A DNA stretch of 64,000 bases, from positions 17,207,644 through 17,271,643 of the forward strand of contig NC_067202.1 of assembly GCF_000699445.3 (NCBI RefSeq), in the 5' to 3' direction. This DNA comes from Schistosoma haematobium. Lineage: Eukaryota; Platyhelminthes; Trematoda; Strigeidida; Schistosomatidae. The translations under genes were made by a program, and so were the position numbers. Shown here piece by piece: positions 22,915 to 33,516 of this stretch (position 1 is its first letter; every line of letters starts with the position of its first letter). The notes beneath the pieces were generated by a model. It was not told where the DNA came from and ran no database searches. It saw only the letters and a list, made by a program, of their open reading frames with translations.

Positions 22915-23015
22915 TCGAACACCTTACTTCTACCTGAAGTTTGTGCTGATGATGTCGTTTAGAATAACTATGAAAGCTCCACGACCCAACCATCCAGTTC
23001 ATAGAACAAAACTCC
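22915..23015 (+). repeat. Single arm related to the inverted repeat at 17.3 kb
   Basis: 'tgaaagctccacgacccaac' and 'agaacaaaactccatcaaaa' match the right arm of 17270-17445. Confidence 0.5.
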
Positions 23016-23349
23016 ATCAAAAACAACTTAACTGGTTTTCTATCTTCTATAATTTTCAACTCTTGAATTTTGAACAAAAAAACTAAGTGGGAAAAATCTT
23101 AAAAGATGTGCTTTACTTCAAAGGTTATTTGAATACGATGTAACGGTGAGGTTGTACAAACTTTTAAAAACAAAATAAAACTTGAAACAAATTTGGTTAT
23201 TATCTAATCATGATAAAAAGTACACCTAATCAGTAATTACCTAGATTTCTCTTAAAAGATTTCGAAAGAATGCTGATATATGAAATTATTTCCAGTAATT
23301 TTCTGGTTTCTGAAGTGTTATAACTTGTGGGTCATGTGTCCATATCAAT

Positions 23350-23850
23350 ATATAAATAACGTAATGATACCGTCAATTAAAGAACAGTAACTTATCGACC
23401 AGACCAATGAATCGTAAAGCTGTACGAGCAGTCTACAGTCTTTATCGGTCTTGCTTCTCGCCTAGCCCTAACTGTTAAGTTCAGAACACCAATCTCAGCC
23501 TCTATGATCTTAATCATGCATTTCAAACATACTGGGTTTATATTTGAAACAAACAGACCATATAGTACCACAAAATAGAAAATACACATGTGTACAAGAT
23601 TTAGCCAAAAGTGGCTGTGAATGAGAGAGGTAGTACTTGATAGACTGGGTATAACTCAAGAATGGTAAATCATATAATCATAGTGTATAGGTCGATATAA
23701 AGCTTATAATAAGAAGAACAAGAATATGAATAGTTTAGCTACTTAACAATTATACAATAAGAATGTATGTATAGTATTAGTCTAGAAATGGATCCCAACA
23801 GTGACCATTCATTATTCTCGTTGGAATATAACATGAAGAATTATGGATGA
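23350..23850 (+). repeat. Repeat family B, near full length
   Basis: Reference copy for family B here: starts 'ataacgtaatgataccgtca' and ends around 'ggatcccaacagtgaccatt'. About 480-500 bp, no ORF, no clear terminal inversion. Confidence 0.7.
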
Positions 23851-24114
23851 TTTCCGACGGGCGATATTTTTTTTCTTCATTACATTATATTTTCCAATTC
23901 TATTTTAACACATCTCATTTGTAGCTATTCAAAGAAGAATCTACAAACTTATATTCCAATATTGTTTATCTGACATTTAGCTTTAACTGTAAACGTTATT
24001 GACCACGTTATTGACCATACAGTATGTAAAATATTCAATGCATGAAACCTACGGTATTCATCTATTGTTTCTCAATAAAATAGACAAGAAAAATAACCTG
24101 ATTATTATGGCTTT

Positions 24115-24408
24115 TCGGCGAGACTATAATTTATGGACAAACCAATCAGATTTAGGATAAAAAGACTTAGATTTTGGCGTGAAATTCACACAACCATTTA
24201 GGTAAATAGAGTCTTGGCATTATAGCTGATGTCAATTCGTGATGGAAAACCACAAATCTAATTCTAAACATCTAACCATCAACTGTAAATCATAATCTTT
24301 ATTCTTCATACAGGTTTATAACTCTTATCTAATCGTAGTTAATAGATGGACATTCTCAATGACACTTTAGAGTCGCTTAAATGTCATCCACAAATTATAG
24401 CTTCTCGA
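24115..24408 (-). mobile_element. MITE-like repeat C, complete
   Basis: The termini 'gagactataatttatggac' (24119) and 'cacaaattatagcttctc' (24391) are inverted relative to each other. The internal sequence is collinear with 10848-11105 in reverse. Confidence 0.65.
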
Positions 24409-24570
24409 TTGAGATCATGAACCGATTGATGTTAGACCACCTTTGGAAACCTGGAAGCACTGGACGGCCGTTTCGTCCTATTGTGGGACTCCTCAGCAGT
24501 GCGCATCCACGATCCCGCTCGCGGGATTCGATTCGGTTCATGATCTCAATCAAGAATTTAGTAATCTCCA
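24409..24570 (-). mobile_element. Hammerhead SINE family 1, short fold-back with intact ribozyme
   Basis: Starts 'gattgagatcatgaaccgat' and ends with the inverted form 'cggttcatgatctcaatc' at ~24533-24550. The arm and the first part of the tRNA-like body remain; the rest is deleted. It abuts the end of the MITE-like repeat. Confidence 0.7.
24456..24502 (-). ncRNA. Hammerhead ribozyme, fully consensus
   Basis: On the minus strand every element is present: stem I gcactg/cagtgc, CTGAGGA, stem II gtcc/ggac with loop, GAAA, stem III ACGG/CCGT, cleavage triplet GTC. This is the best preserved of roughly fourteen arms in the window. Stem III is only 4 bp without a loop, so activity as a monomer may be low. 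It lies antisense within an intron of the CCDC180-like gene. Confidence 0.8.
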
Positions 24571-24924
24571 CAACCCTTATACAAGTAATTATAGTTTCAC
24601 CGGTGTTTCCACTTATATTCTATAGTATTCAGCATCATGATGAATTGTGAGCTTTTAAAAAAACGCGTGAATATTTTATACAAAATGCATACATAATTAC
24701 TCTGTTAAAACAAAGATAAAATATAGAACATTTATAACTGCAACACCAGTTGTCGATGGTCCGGAGAATCTCACAAGAGAATTGGTTCTCTCTTAATTCT
24801 TAACTGCGTTCAACTAACTAACATTGAATCATTTAAACTAATTCCGATATTATAGTTTACTCTATAGAAATTGATTTACACTATTCATTACTGAGTGATA
24901 AATGATGATAAACATTTTTTTCTT

Positions 24925-25166
24925 TCATTTATTTGTTTGAACACATAAATATTGGTACAAAATGGCACCGAATACATATGCGCTACATAAGTCACTTGAT
25001 TCATGTGTGGGTTTTGATACTGCCCGAGTGCCCAGACCGAGGGTCACTCCTGGAGCCTTCAACCTAAAGGTCTGATCCACAAGGCAGTGAACAACGATTG
25101 GTTTATACACTATTTGTTCCTTCAAGATCCTGGAGCTCATGTATACCATTGATTTGGAATGATAAC
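24925..25166 (-). repeat. Repeat family A, 3' half, minus strand, interrupted
   Basis: The tail 'tttatttgtttgaacacata' and blocks 'accgagggtcactcctgg', 'ttggtttatacac' and 'ttgttccttcaagatcctgg' match family A reversed. It continues briefly after the family 3 insertion (25492-25512). Confidence 0.65.
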
Positions 25167-25503
25167 TTTCCAACTCTTAGATGGTGTTTGGAGATAGTTC
25201 ACAGGAAACCCTGGACCAGGGTTTGAGGGAATTGATGCTCGCTGACGGATTTGATCCCATGTCACCCAGCTTCATAGTCAGAGACATTACCACTGAGTTA
25301 TCCTGGCCGTGACTGACCTCCTGTAGAACTGAGATGTAATCACAATTAATTGATTATTGGATGATGATCAATGTCATCAATGTATCAAATCCTTCTTAGT
25401 GCAGAATGAATCCTATCGATCAAGTTGCAACTTGGCCATCAGTCTAGGTGACTCGATACTGGCATGCACTATATGATCAATCAATTGGGAGTTTCCCAAC
25501 TCT
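25167..25503 (-). mobile_element. Family 3 tRNA-like/hammerhead element inserted in repeat A
   Basis: On the minus strand 25310-25245 holds a tRNA-like stretch (gataactcagtggtaatg, then ggatcaaatcc) and a decayed arm ending near 25185. 25336-25490 repeats the plus-strand 5' block of 12240-12390. Likely target duplications are tttccaactctt (25167-25178) and tttcccaactct (25492-25503). Confidence 0.6.
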
Positions 25504-25574
25504 CCTAGATGTTATAAATATAGAGGTATTATTATTATTTTTATTATTCAATGATATCCATCTTTTCATTATAG

Positions 25575-25824
25575 ATAAAATATAATAATCAACTTCAATT
25601 AGAACTTTGTCATTTAAAAAATCAATATCAATTAATGATTTTATTAAAACAAGAAAATGAACGTCAATTAAATTTTATTAAATTATTAAATAAATTAAAA
25701 AGAATTAAATTACAAATTATTCATAAAGGTAGACAATTATTTAATCAACGTTTATCTCATTTAACGGATTATTTATTTATTCGATTAGATAGTTTAATTG
25801 GATCAGATCAAATTGATCATCCAG
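25575..25824 (+). CDS. CCDC180-like gene, exon 5 of 7 visible
   Basis: Acceptor cattatag at 25574, donor CAG|GTAATT at 25825; phase 0 in, phase 1 out. It encodes IKYNNQLQLELCHLKNQYQL and a run of basic and Leu-rich helices (LLNKLKRIKLQIIHKG, LTDYLFIRLDSLIG). Strongly helical and probably coiled coil. Confidence 0.8.
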
Positions 25825-25889
25825 GTAATTTTGGATCATGAAAAGAAAAAAATTTTAAAAAAAGTATTTTTTTTTCGAAATAGAATTTT

Positions 25890-26600
25890 ATTTTTATAGC
25901 CCAGCTAGTTGTCATGTCATTTATTAGCCAATCAAAATACAACTTATTCATTCATGTCTGACCGGTCTGATCAGCCTAATATCTTATTGGTCGGTTGTTT
26001 GTCTAGCCTATTCTGTTGAGTCAAGAATGCTAATCACAGCCTTCACTATGCATATCATTTATGTCAGATATAATGAGTTTATATATTAATCAAACAGACC
26101 GCAACGTACCATAAAACAGAGAATAACATTTGTACAAGATATAGCTAAAAGTGGCTATGAATGTACCTACTTACTTACTTACCTAAGCCTGTTACTCCTC
26201 GTGAAGGAGCATAAACCACTCAACAGCATTCTCCATCCAACCCTGCTCTTTCCAGTTGTTATTCATCCTTTTCATATCTGCTTTCTATTTCCCGACGTAA
26301 TGTGTTCTTTGGCCTTCCTCTTTTCTGCTTCCCTTCATGATTACAAGTTAGGGCTTGTCTCATCATGAAGTTTGGTGATTTCCGTAATGTAAGTGAATGT
26401 GGGAGATAGTAATTGAAAGACTGGACATAACTCAAGAATGGTAAATCGTATAATAATAATAATCTATAAGTCAAAACGAAGTTTATAATAAGGGGACTAT
26501 AGATATGCATAATCTAATTACTGGATAGTTACATTATAAGAATATATAGATAATATTAGTCTCAAAAGTTACTCGTAATTTAATCTGGACTAGGATATAA
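25890..26600 (+). repeat. Repeat family B, split by an RTE-A 3' end
   Basis: 25890-26164 and 26394-26600 are the two halves of one copy. The break falls in the 'ctatgaatgt' block, which is duplicated. Confidence 0.65.
26165..26393 (-). mobile_element. RTE-A LINE, 3' end insertion with 7-bp target duplication
   Basis: Minus strand: [20 protein letters not shown] then NTLRREIE, a frame break, and a tail made of GTAA repeats (cttacttacttac on the plus strand, ~26167-26182). The flanking 'tgaatgt' occurs at 26158-26164 and 26394-26400. A 5'-truncated copy within family B. Confidence 0.75.
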
Positions 26601-26629
26601 CAATCATCATCATCATCATCATGAACTTC

Positions 26630-26830
26630 TATTTGGTTAGACAACTATGGGGAACTGGGAATCACTGAATAATTGTTTTGTCCTAATATAGAGCCCTTTA
26701 AACAAAGAGCATGTAGAATGCCATTAATGATTGAACTCGAAATTTGGAAGTTTTACGGTGAGTAATTAATTCTCAAACGACTGAATTGATATCGAACGGT
26801 TTAAATATTTTGATTGATTCTTACATCAGA
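26630..26830 (-). repeat. Degenerate SINE-like remnant, preceded by (ATC)n
   Basis: An (ATC)n run at ~26601-26622. Then a decayed family 1-like arm (gttttgtcctaatatagagc) and sequence collinear with 18240-18430. Confidence 0.35.
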
Positions 26831-26929
26831 CCAATCAAATAATTATCAAAGTTCAGAGTGTCATCTTTTAAGAAAAAAGCATTCTAAATGGAAGTTAATC
26901 TTTTTGACTAATCGATTATTAAGTTTTTG

Positions 26930-27330
26930 ATTGAGATCATGAACCGATTGATGTTAGACTACCATTGGAAACATGGAAGCACTGGAAGGCCGTTTCGTCT
27001 TATTTTGGTACTACTCAGCAGTGCGCATCCACAATCCCGCCTGCGGGATTCAAACCCAGGGCCTTCACTGAGCCGGCATCCGATGGTGTTAGTGTCTAAC
27101 ATCGACCAATCCACGAAATTGCGCGATGATCTTCCATTGTACTGGGGTAGATACCTGTCTCTACTCGCCACGGATTAGCTCCACTGGTCACGGCTTCTCA
27201 CTAGAACTCTGAGAATTCCCTCACGAAGCTAGTCACTAGTGAGGAGTCCCAAAGTAGGACGAAACGGCTTTCCAGGTTTCCAACGGTGGTCTAAAATCAA
27301 TCGGTTCATGATTTCGATCAAAACTTAATA
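26930..27330 (-). mobile_element. Hammerhead SINE family 1, long fold-back (~400 bp)
   Basis: Arms at 26930-27020 (minus) and 27243-27330 (plus); termini 'gattgagatcatgaaccg' and 'cggttcatgatttcgatc' are inverted. The tRNA-like body is on the minus strand, with an extra ~100-bp spacer (27125-27240). Both ribozyme cores are damaged (G8 to U on the left, C3 lost on the right). Confidence 0.7.
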
Positions 27331-27714
27331 ATTTGCACAGCCCCTATACTGATAATCGATTATTGTTTTATATTTTACTGTTCATAAACTATAAATGAGT
27401 TCATGATGGATGTTTTATACAGCTTTATATGAACAATGTGTTGATTGTATATCTATTGAGGTTTACAGATGGTGTCATGGTGTGGTCTTGTGATCATATG
27501 AGTTACAAAGATATTTTTGATCATTCATCTAGAATCCTGTTATTCTTATCAGAAGTTTACGAATGTAAGTATTTGTGTAGTGTAAACATGTGCGACAAAT
27601 CCAGATAATAACAGAATTAGGATGATTTCTTATTAATAGGGTAGGTAAGAGTATAGCGATTCATTTATTAATACCACGCTACTATGCTGAAGTTATACAA
27701 TAGCTTGGATGAGG

Positions 27715-28290
27715 AATGCTTTACCTGTCGATTGCTGTTAGAGGTATGAGGGCGGTTATCACCTCCCGGTTACCCACACCGTGGAAGGGTTCTTATGGAG
27801 GTACCTGAGAAGGAAATTCGGTTAGAGATAGTCTTAGTGACCTCAGAGCTCAAGGGACAACTGCTTGAGGTCGGTCACACACGACCTTTTTATGAGTGAT
27901 TTTCGTGTTAGCTCCGTACGTGTTGAGAAATTACCGCCGGAGACGGATATCCGTGAGATAAGGTGAAGTGTGCATTTTCAGGGTCGACCTTTTCTAATCC
28001 CACTTCTCCTCAACGGAAGGCAGCATCGCTGTCATGATGGTTGTCCGAAAGAAACACCTTACTGCCATCACACCTCTGTACAGTCAGCAGTACGACTTCG
28101 CCTTCGGACCTTAGGTTTGTTGCTTTTAGACTTACAGCTCTTCAAACGACCTGTCTGGCATGGTAGGACGTTGAGAAACGACTGTTCCAGCCAGTATAGT
28201 TCGATTGCTTCATCACGATAGGCAAGCCCGACTACCACGTCAAGGTGGTAACAACGGTCAGGAATGTTTTTTCTGGAGGAATACACTAAC
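27715..28290 (-). repeat. GC-richer repeat-like block, possible LINE 3' region
   Basis: Markedly less AT-rich than its surroundings. On the minus strand it has an open frame ending QSFLNVLPCQTGRLKSC then KVRRRSRTADCTEV and a stop near 28068, followed by ~350 bp of non-coding sequence. It resembles the C-terminal end and 3' UTR of a CR1-type schistosome LINE, but I have no second copy in the window to compare. Confidence 0.4.
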
Positions 28291-28652
28291 AAAGACCTGT
28301 GAAGAATTACTGGTTGAGTGAAATAGTCACAGTCAAAAGTATCCATATGTTTATTAATGTAAGTCTTCAGAAATGTCGATAATTGGATATATGTGTCAAA
28401 GATTGTTCTATCTTCTATAATTGATCACAGTAGTTCAGACCTATTCTCCCCCGCTGTAACTGCCACATTGACTTCGTGATAGATATTGCCTATCATGATG
28501 ATCTAATTGAGCTTTATTGGCTGGAGTACCTATCCCTTTACATCCTACTACTTCCAATAAGTCTGTTGAAAGGCAATAAAACTAAAAAGCAATAAGCCTA
28601 AATCCTAATATTGAATTCTTACTATCAAATCTATCTGTTCTTTTTTTCTTAG

Positions 28653-29038
28653 ACAATGATCATGATCCTCCTAAACCAAAGAAATTAATGATTCATATAT
28701 TAGATAAATCATTAACTCATTTAAATGATAATCAAATATCTTCAAATGCTAAAGAAGATCTAGATCGTGGTAAACGAACATGGGAAGGTGTCAAATTCTC
28801 TGAACTTATGATACAAACAAATGATCATTTGGAATCAATCAACAATTTAACAAAATCCAATTTAAACAAACCATTAAAACATGAAAAACAATCCATGTTA
28901 AAAAGTTCACGTAATATTTTAAATAATAATTCTACAGAATTACATAATACTAATCAAGATGATAATTATTGTATAGTTAGTGCTAAAACTACAAAAGCTC
29001 ATATGTCCACATTAAAATATCGTGATATTGCTGTTGTG
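28653..29038 (+). CDS. CCDC180-like gene, exon 6 of 7 visible
   Basis: Acceptor ttttttcttag at 28652, donor GTG|GTAAGT at 29039; phase 1 in (G+AC = Asp), phase 0 out. It encodes DNDHDPPKPKKLMIHILDKS, then DLDRGKRTWEGVKFSEL, an Asn-rich insert (NNLTKSNLNK, ILNNNSTELHN), then SAKTTKAHMSTLKYRDIAVV. The RGKRTWEG and AKTTKAHM..LKYRD blocks are the parts that most recall the CCDC180 C-terminus. The Asn-rich insert looks lineage-specific. Confidence 0.8.
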
Positions 29039-29073
29039 GTAAGTGTTATAATTGGTGGGTCGTGTGCCCCTAT

Positions 29074-29076
<3 letters not shown>

Positions 29077-29111
<35 letters not shown>
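29077..29111. repeat. (TA)n microsatellite
   Basis: About 35 bp of TA immediately 5' of the family 3 element. Confidence 0.9.
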
Positions 29112-29114
<3 letters not shown>

Positions 29115-29318
29115 AATTGATTGATCACTGGGTGGTGACCAATGTCATGTTTGTCAAGTCCTTGTAACGTCTTTGACCGCGAAGCTAAGTGAGACGGGAT
29201 CGAATCCGTCAGGGAGCATCAGTTCCCTCAAGATTACAGGTACACTTAGCTGACGAGTGCCAAATAGCACGAAACCTGGGTTCAGGGTTTCCTGTCGACT
29301 ACCTCCAACCACCATCTA
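29112..29318 (+). mobile_element. Family 3 hammerhead-like element, internally deleted
   Basis: Begins 'cacaattgattgatcactgg' like 12240, then jumps to a tRNA-like end (gggatcgaatccgtc at ~29195) and an arm with CTGACGAG (~29252) and CGAAA (~29271), ending 'ctacctccaaccaccatct'. Inserted in AT-rich DNA next to the microsatellite. Confidence 0.65.
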
Positions 29319-29324
29319 ATATAT

Positions 29325-30640
29325 ATAACGTAATGATAACGCCAATTAGAGAATAATGGACTTATCGACCGGAATAATGACGCATAAAACCCGTACGAGT
29401 AGTCTAAAGTGTTTATCGGTTCTTTGTTTTTCCAGCCGATCTAGTTGAGTTGAGAACATCATTAACAGCTTCCATTATGTGAATCATTTATTTCAGATAT
29501 AGTTGGTTTATATACCAGCCAAATAGACCGCATCACGCCATAAAATAGAAAATAACATTTGTACAAGATCTAGCCAAAAATGGCTGTGAATATGGAAGAC
29601 TGTAATTAATAGACTTGGCATAACTCAAGAATGGTAAATCGTATAATAATAAATTATAGGTCAAATGAATGTAAATATGCATAATCTAGTTACTCAGTAG
29701 TTATACAATAAGAAATATATATATAGTATTAGTGTTGCTCACCCCGAGGCAGCGTGGAATGACATCCGAAAAGCTATGGAAACAGCAGTGATATCTGGTA
29801 GTAAGGTAAAGTACAAGGTTAAGCAAAAACACTGGATCTCAGTAGCATGTACCGCATTGATAGATGATCGAAAACCCATCCCATCTGGCTCTGAACATGA
29901 CGAAGAGCGGAGTCAACTTAAGCACAAGCTGATAAGAAGTCTACGCAATGATCGTGAACAGTGGTGGGTAGCGAAAGCGAGAGAGATGGAAAAGGCAGAG
30001 GCAACAGGCAACAACAGACAACTGTTCAGACTAGTTAAGGAAATTGGTATTCGGGACCCAACTGTTAGCGAAACTATCTCGGAAAAAGATGGACATATTA
30101 TACATTCTCAATCTAGAAGATTGGATCGATGGGCAGAACACTTTAGGGATCAGTTCAACTGCCCTTCAGCCACACTTCGGTTTCCCACAATCTCCAGTCG
30201 AATTGAATGGCAAGTTGATGTAAGTCCTCCAACTCTTTACGAAGTTGAAAAAGCTATAGGAAATCTGAAGCGAGGGAGAGCAGCAGGCCCTGACAGGTTT
30301 ACTCCTGAGATTTTTAAGGATGGTGGTCTAGTATTAGCAGTGAGATTGACTGAGGTCTTAGGTAGAACCTCGGAACTGGACGTAATCCCATCTGACTGGT
30401 CACAATCACTGATTGTGCCAGTCTATAAGAAAGGACAAAAGTCCTCTTGTGACAATCAAAGAGGAATCAGTTTGACTAATATAGTGTCTAAAATATTAGC
30501 TTCAGTAATACTTCGACTTACGAACGAAGTTCTAGGTTGTTGGTGACTGACTGATATGCATAGTACTAATCCAGAAATGGATCCCAATAGTTACGATTCA
30601 TTATGCTCCTCGAGATGCAACAACATTCACCATACAATAC
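29325..30640 (+). repeat. Repeat family B, split by an RTE-B copy
   Basis: 29325-29733 and 30560-30640 are two parts of one copy (join at 'atagtattagt'/'atagtactaat' before 'ccagaaatggatccc'). Confidence 0.65.
29734..30559 (+). mobile_element. RTE-B LINE, internally deleted insertion, open 256-codon frame
   Basis: The frame 29776-30546 encodes the region between endonuclease and RT and the RT N-terminus: KLIRSLRNDREQWWVAKARE, NLKRGRAAGPDRFTPEIF and QRGISLTNIVSKILASVI. The catalytic YADD part is absent: at ~30520 the sequence jumps to the RTE-B 3' terminus (gaagttctaggttgttgg) and its GACT tail. Flanked by an 11-bp target duplication with two mismatches (29723-29733, 30560-30570). The frame has no premature stop, but without the catalytic centre it is not an active RT. 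Confidence 0.8.
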
Positions 30641-31002
30641 ATGTATACCAATACACTTGAATGATAGAATAATCTTTCTTATTCACATTACAAATCTTGT
30701 ACATAATTAAAAATGTATTTCGCTTTACGGTTTTCATTTAAAGAAGAAAAAACTAGGCTAAAGACCATCTATTCTTGTTACCCAGTGTTTATACCTCTAA
30801 TCTCCAAATAGAACACAAACGGACATATATATATGCAAAGAAGTATGAAAGATTGCATAGGTGTTATGCTGTTTCAGACCACATAGTATGAAATGAGACA
30901 AAAAAAACAGAGATGATCTTTAATGAATACCATTTCTTATTAAATATAAAAATCAGATTGAAATAAAGTTACTTATAGAAATTTAAATAACTCTAAGCCT
31001 TC

Positions 31003-31866
31003 AAATGCCTTAGTACGGCCGAGAGTAGGGAGAGTCAGCTCTCCCTTTCGAAATGCTCTCACATGGCCACGTACATACAACCACTGCCGGGATAATCCTA
31101 TTCAATGCCTTCTCGCACCACGGGTGTTGTTTACGAAATTGACAGGTCAAAAGGCGAATGTCCGGTACTTTAACAGGGCTTTTGAGTACGGTGAATCCAC
31201 TTAGAGGAGTTAGGAAACCATCATTACAAACCAATAGTACTCCTGGGTTATAAGTCTTGCTAATTGAACGCTATATTCGGTCCTTAGCTATTCTTGTAAC
31301 CCCCCAAGCTAGAACTACACAGCGACCTGGACACGAGAGAAAAGGCGCAAAATATGTAAGAAGTACTTTACCCCAAAGGTTCGTTTTAGTACACAAAATA
31401 TAGGGTTTTTACAATATTTTAGATGTCCTTGGGTTTCCCGAAAATTCTGGAATGCTACTGAACATAGTAAATCAGCCAATCAGAAACTATACATGTGACT
31501 TAACTTTCTTGATGTTTCTGGCTAAACTTCAAGTGAACACTGATGGGATAAAATGCTTCTTAGTGTTTCCTGAGCCTTACTTGGCTTTTGCGAGTTTTCT
31601 GGATCAATCCAACAATGAGCTCCAAGATCCTGAGGGAACAAATGGCGTATGAACCTATCGTTGATCATCGACTGCCGTGGAATTGCATCTCCGAACGTTG
31701 TTCCACTGGCCTTGTGGACCGGATCTCTAGATCAAAGGACCACCTGTTTCGGTTTGAGCACCCGAGCAGTATCCAAACAGTCACACAAATCATTTGACTT
31801 GTGTGGCGCATATATATTTCATGCCTTCTTGTACCAATGTTTTTATGTTTAAATAGAATAAATATC
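31003..31866 (+). repeat. Repeat family A, split by an LTR-like insertion
   Basis: 31003-31239 is the 5' half (starting near 'tcaaatgccttagtacggcc') and 31615-31866 the 3' half, ending 'tgtttaaatagaataaat'. Confidence 0.65.
31240..31614 (+). mobile_element. Probable solo LTR or LTR plus short internal end
   Basis: Not part of repeat A. A candidate LTR runs from 'tgtaaccccccaag' (31295) to 'aatccaaca' (31614), TG..CA, ~320 bp. The 55 bp before it may belong to the same insertion. It resembles the LTR of a different schistosome Gypsy-type element from the array at 47-60 kb. No clear target duplication was found. Confidence 0.45.
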
Positions 31867-32100
31867 AAGTGATATCGATTAAGACTAGATAATCGTATGT
31901 GTGTGTGCGTACATACTGTTCTGAAGAATCTAGAACACGAATAAGAGACCCACTCATCTAATGATTGCTGAGTTGTTGTTGTTTTGTATTTTTTTTTCTT
32001 TAATGCTTTGTATCATACAAATTAACTCTATGTAAAATGTCTTACTGTTTTCTTTTTTGTTTTTTTCTTTTATTTCATTATTGTTGATGTCATAATATAG

Positions 32101-32226
32101 GAGTTTCGTTTATTTACTCAAAATTTATTAGAATTAATAGAAATGGAATTTACTCATGCAATGAAAGATAATGATAAACATAAACAACAATGGATAGAAA
32201 ATGTAAATCTTTTTAATAAAACTTAA
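32101..32226 (+). CDS. CCDC180-like gene, terminal exon 7 of 7 visible
   Basis: Acceptor cataatatag at 32100. The frame continues in phase 0 and stops TAA at 32224-32226. It encodes EFRLFTQNLLELIEMEFTHA through MKDNDKHKQQWIENVNLFNKT. Total visible coding length is 1457 nt, which with one incoming base is 486 codons including the stop. No clear AATAAA follows at the usual distance. CCDC180 proteins are long, mostly helical and of poorly known function. Confidence 0.8.
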   Translation, partial: EFRLFTQNLLELIEMEFTHAMKDNDKHKQQWIENVNLFNKT

Positions 32227-32411
32227 TTGAATCATATAAAATAATGATTATACATTTGTTCACATATTCTTGTATACCATTATACATATATATACTCAGT
32301 ATATTTTCGACTTGGAAAGTTCTTTTCCTTATCAAGTTAAAAGGAGATCACTTAGAATATAGTTAAATTCTGCACTGATTATGTTCTGCAATTCGATTCA
32401 ACTATAATATA

Positions 32412-32665
32412 TGATTCAGTCAGCTACAATGTAGGATTAGGTACATACAGATATGCATCAGTACAAATTGTCATACGTCATTAGCACAACAAAATGAACA
32501 TCGCATGCATAGAATTAGTTAATTCAGTGGTGGTAATATATAAAAGAAAGATTGTGTATAAGGATATAATGCAGAAAGAAATAATTAATTAGTAGAAAGA
32601 AAGGTATAAAGTAATTTTAATCTCACGGTTTAAGGGAAGACAAAGAGTGCATACACCTATTATAA
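32412..32665 (-). mobile_element. RTE-B LINE, 3' UTR fragment
   Basis: Tail remnant 'cagtcagctacaatgtagga' then the 3' UTR collinear with 38575-38800, ending at 'agtgcatacacctatt'. Confidence 0.7.
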
Positions 32666-32669
32666 TATA

Positions 32670-33190
32670 CACTTATGTCCTCCAAATGCCCTGGTATGGT
32701 CGAGAGTGGGGAGAGTCAGCTTTCCCTCACAAAATACTCTCATATGGCCATGTGCATACAATCACTCCAAGGGAAGTCCTACTCATTGCCTTCTCACAGT
32801 AGGGGTGCTGTTTACGAAGTTGAGAGGACAAAAAGCGAATATCCGGCGCTTTAACCGGGTTGGTGGATATGGAACATCCACCTAAGGGAGTTGGAAAACC
32901 CTTATTCCAAACAAATGGTGCACATGGGCTACACGATCCTGAGTGAATAAATGGCATATGAACCAACCGTTGGTCACCGGCTATCATAATATTACATCTC
33001 CTTACGTTGCTTCACTACCTTGTGGATCAGACCTTTAGGTCAAAGGCTCCGGGTGTGCCCCCCTAAGAAAACCACCTGTTTCGGTTCACACACCCGGAGA
33101 GAATCCCAGTCCTCACACAAATCCGATGATTTATGTGGCGCATGTATATTTGGTGCCTCCTTGTACCAATGTTTATGTATTTAAATAAAA
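32670..33190 (+). repeat. Repeat family A, full-length copy
   Basis: Complete from 'ccaaatgccctggtatggtc' to 'tttaaataaaag'. It lies between the two convergent host genes. Confidence 0.75.
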
Positions 33191-33510
33191 GAAAAACACT
33201 TATTACGGTTTGTACCAAATCCACTATAAAAATGAGAAGACTGAAATGAATAGGAAGATTTAATCGGAAAAATTGTAATGTGATTAAATCATAGCATATA
33301 TACATTCTTTGGCTCGTACACGTTACGGATACTCAGCGACTGTTTGTCGATCATCAGTATCCCCGAAGGACTGACCATAGTTACTGGTGATACCATGAAA
33401 GTAATGCGACATGTGTTCGAGGATCTTGAAAAGCCATAAACACCTTATGCTAATTGTTCATTGTTTACCATAGTTTTAAAAACATAATTAAACCGAACAC
33501 TTTTGATACA

Positions 33511-33516
33511 TTTATT
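33511..33516 (-). promoter_or_regulatory. Candidate polyadenylation signal for the CCDC43-like gene
   Basis: AATAAA on the minus strand, 315 bp past the stop codon at 33831. No other hexamer was examined as thoroughly. Position fits a short 3' UTR. Confidence 0.4.

Noticed and set aside
27715..28290. GC-richer block as a bacterial or horizontally acquired gene
   Set aside because: No long ORF. The structure fits a LINE 3' end, and the flanks are ordinary intron.
29039..29167. Extension of exon 6 beyond 29038
   Set aside because: The open frame continues only into a TA microsatellite and a family 3 repeat; a strong GTAAGT donor ends the exon in the phase required by the last exon.
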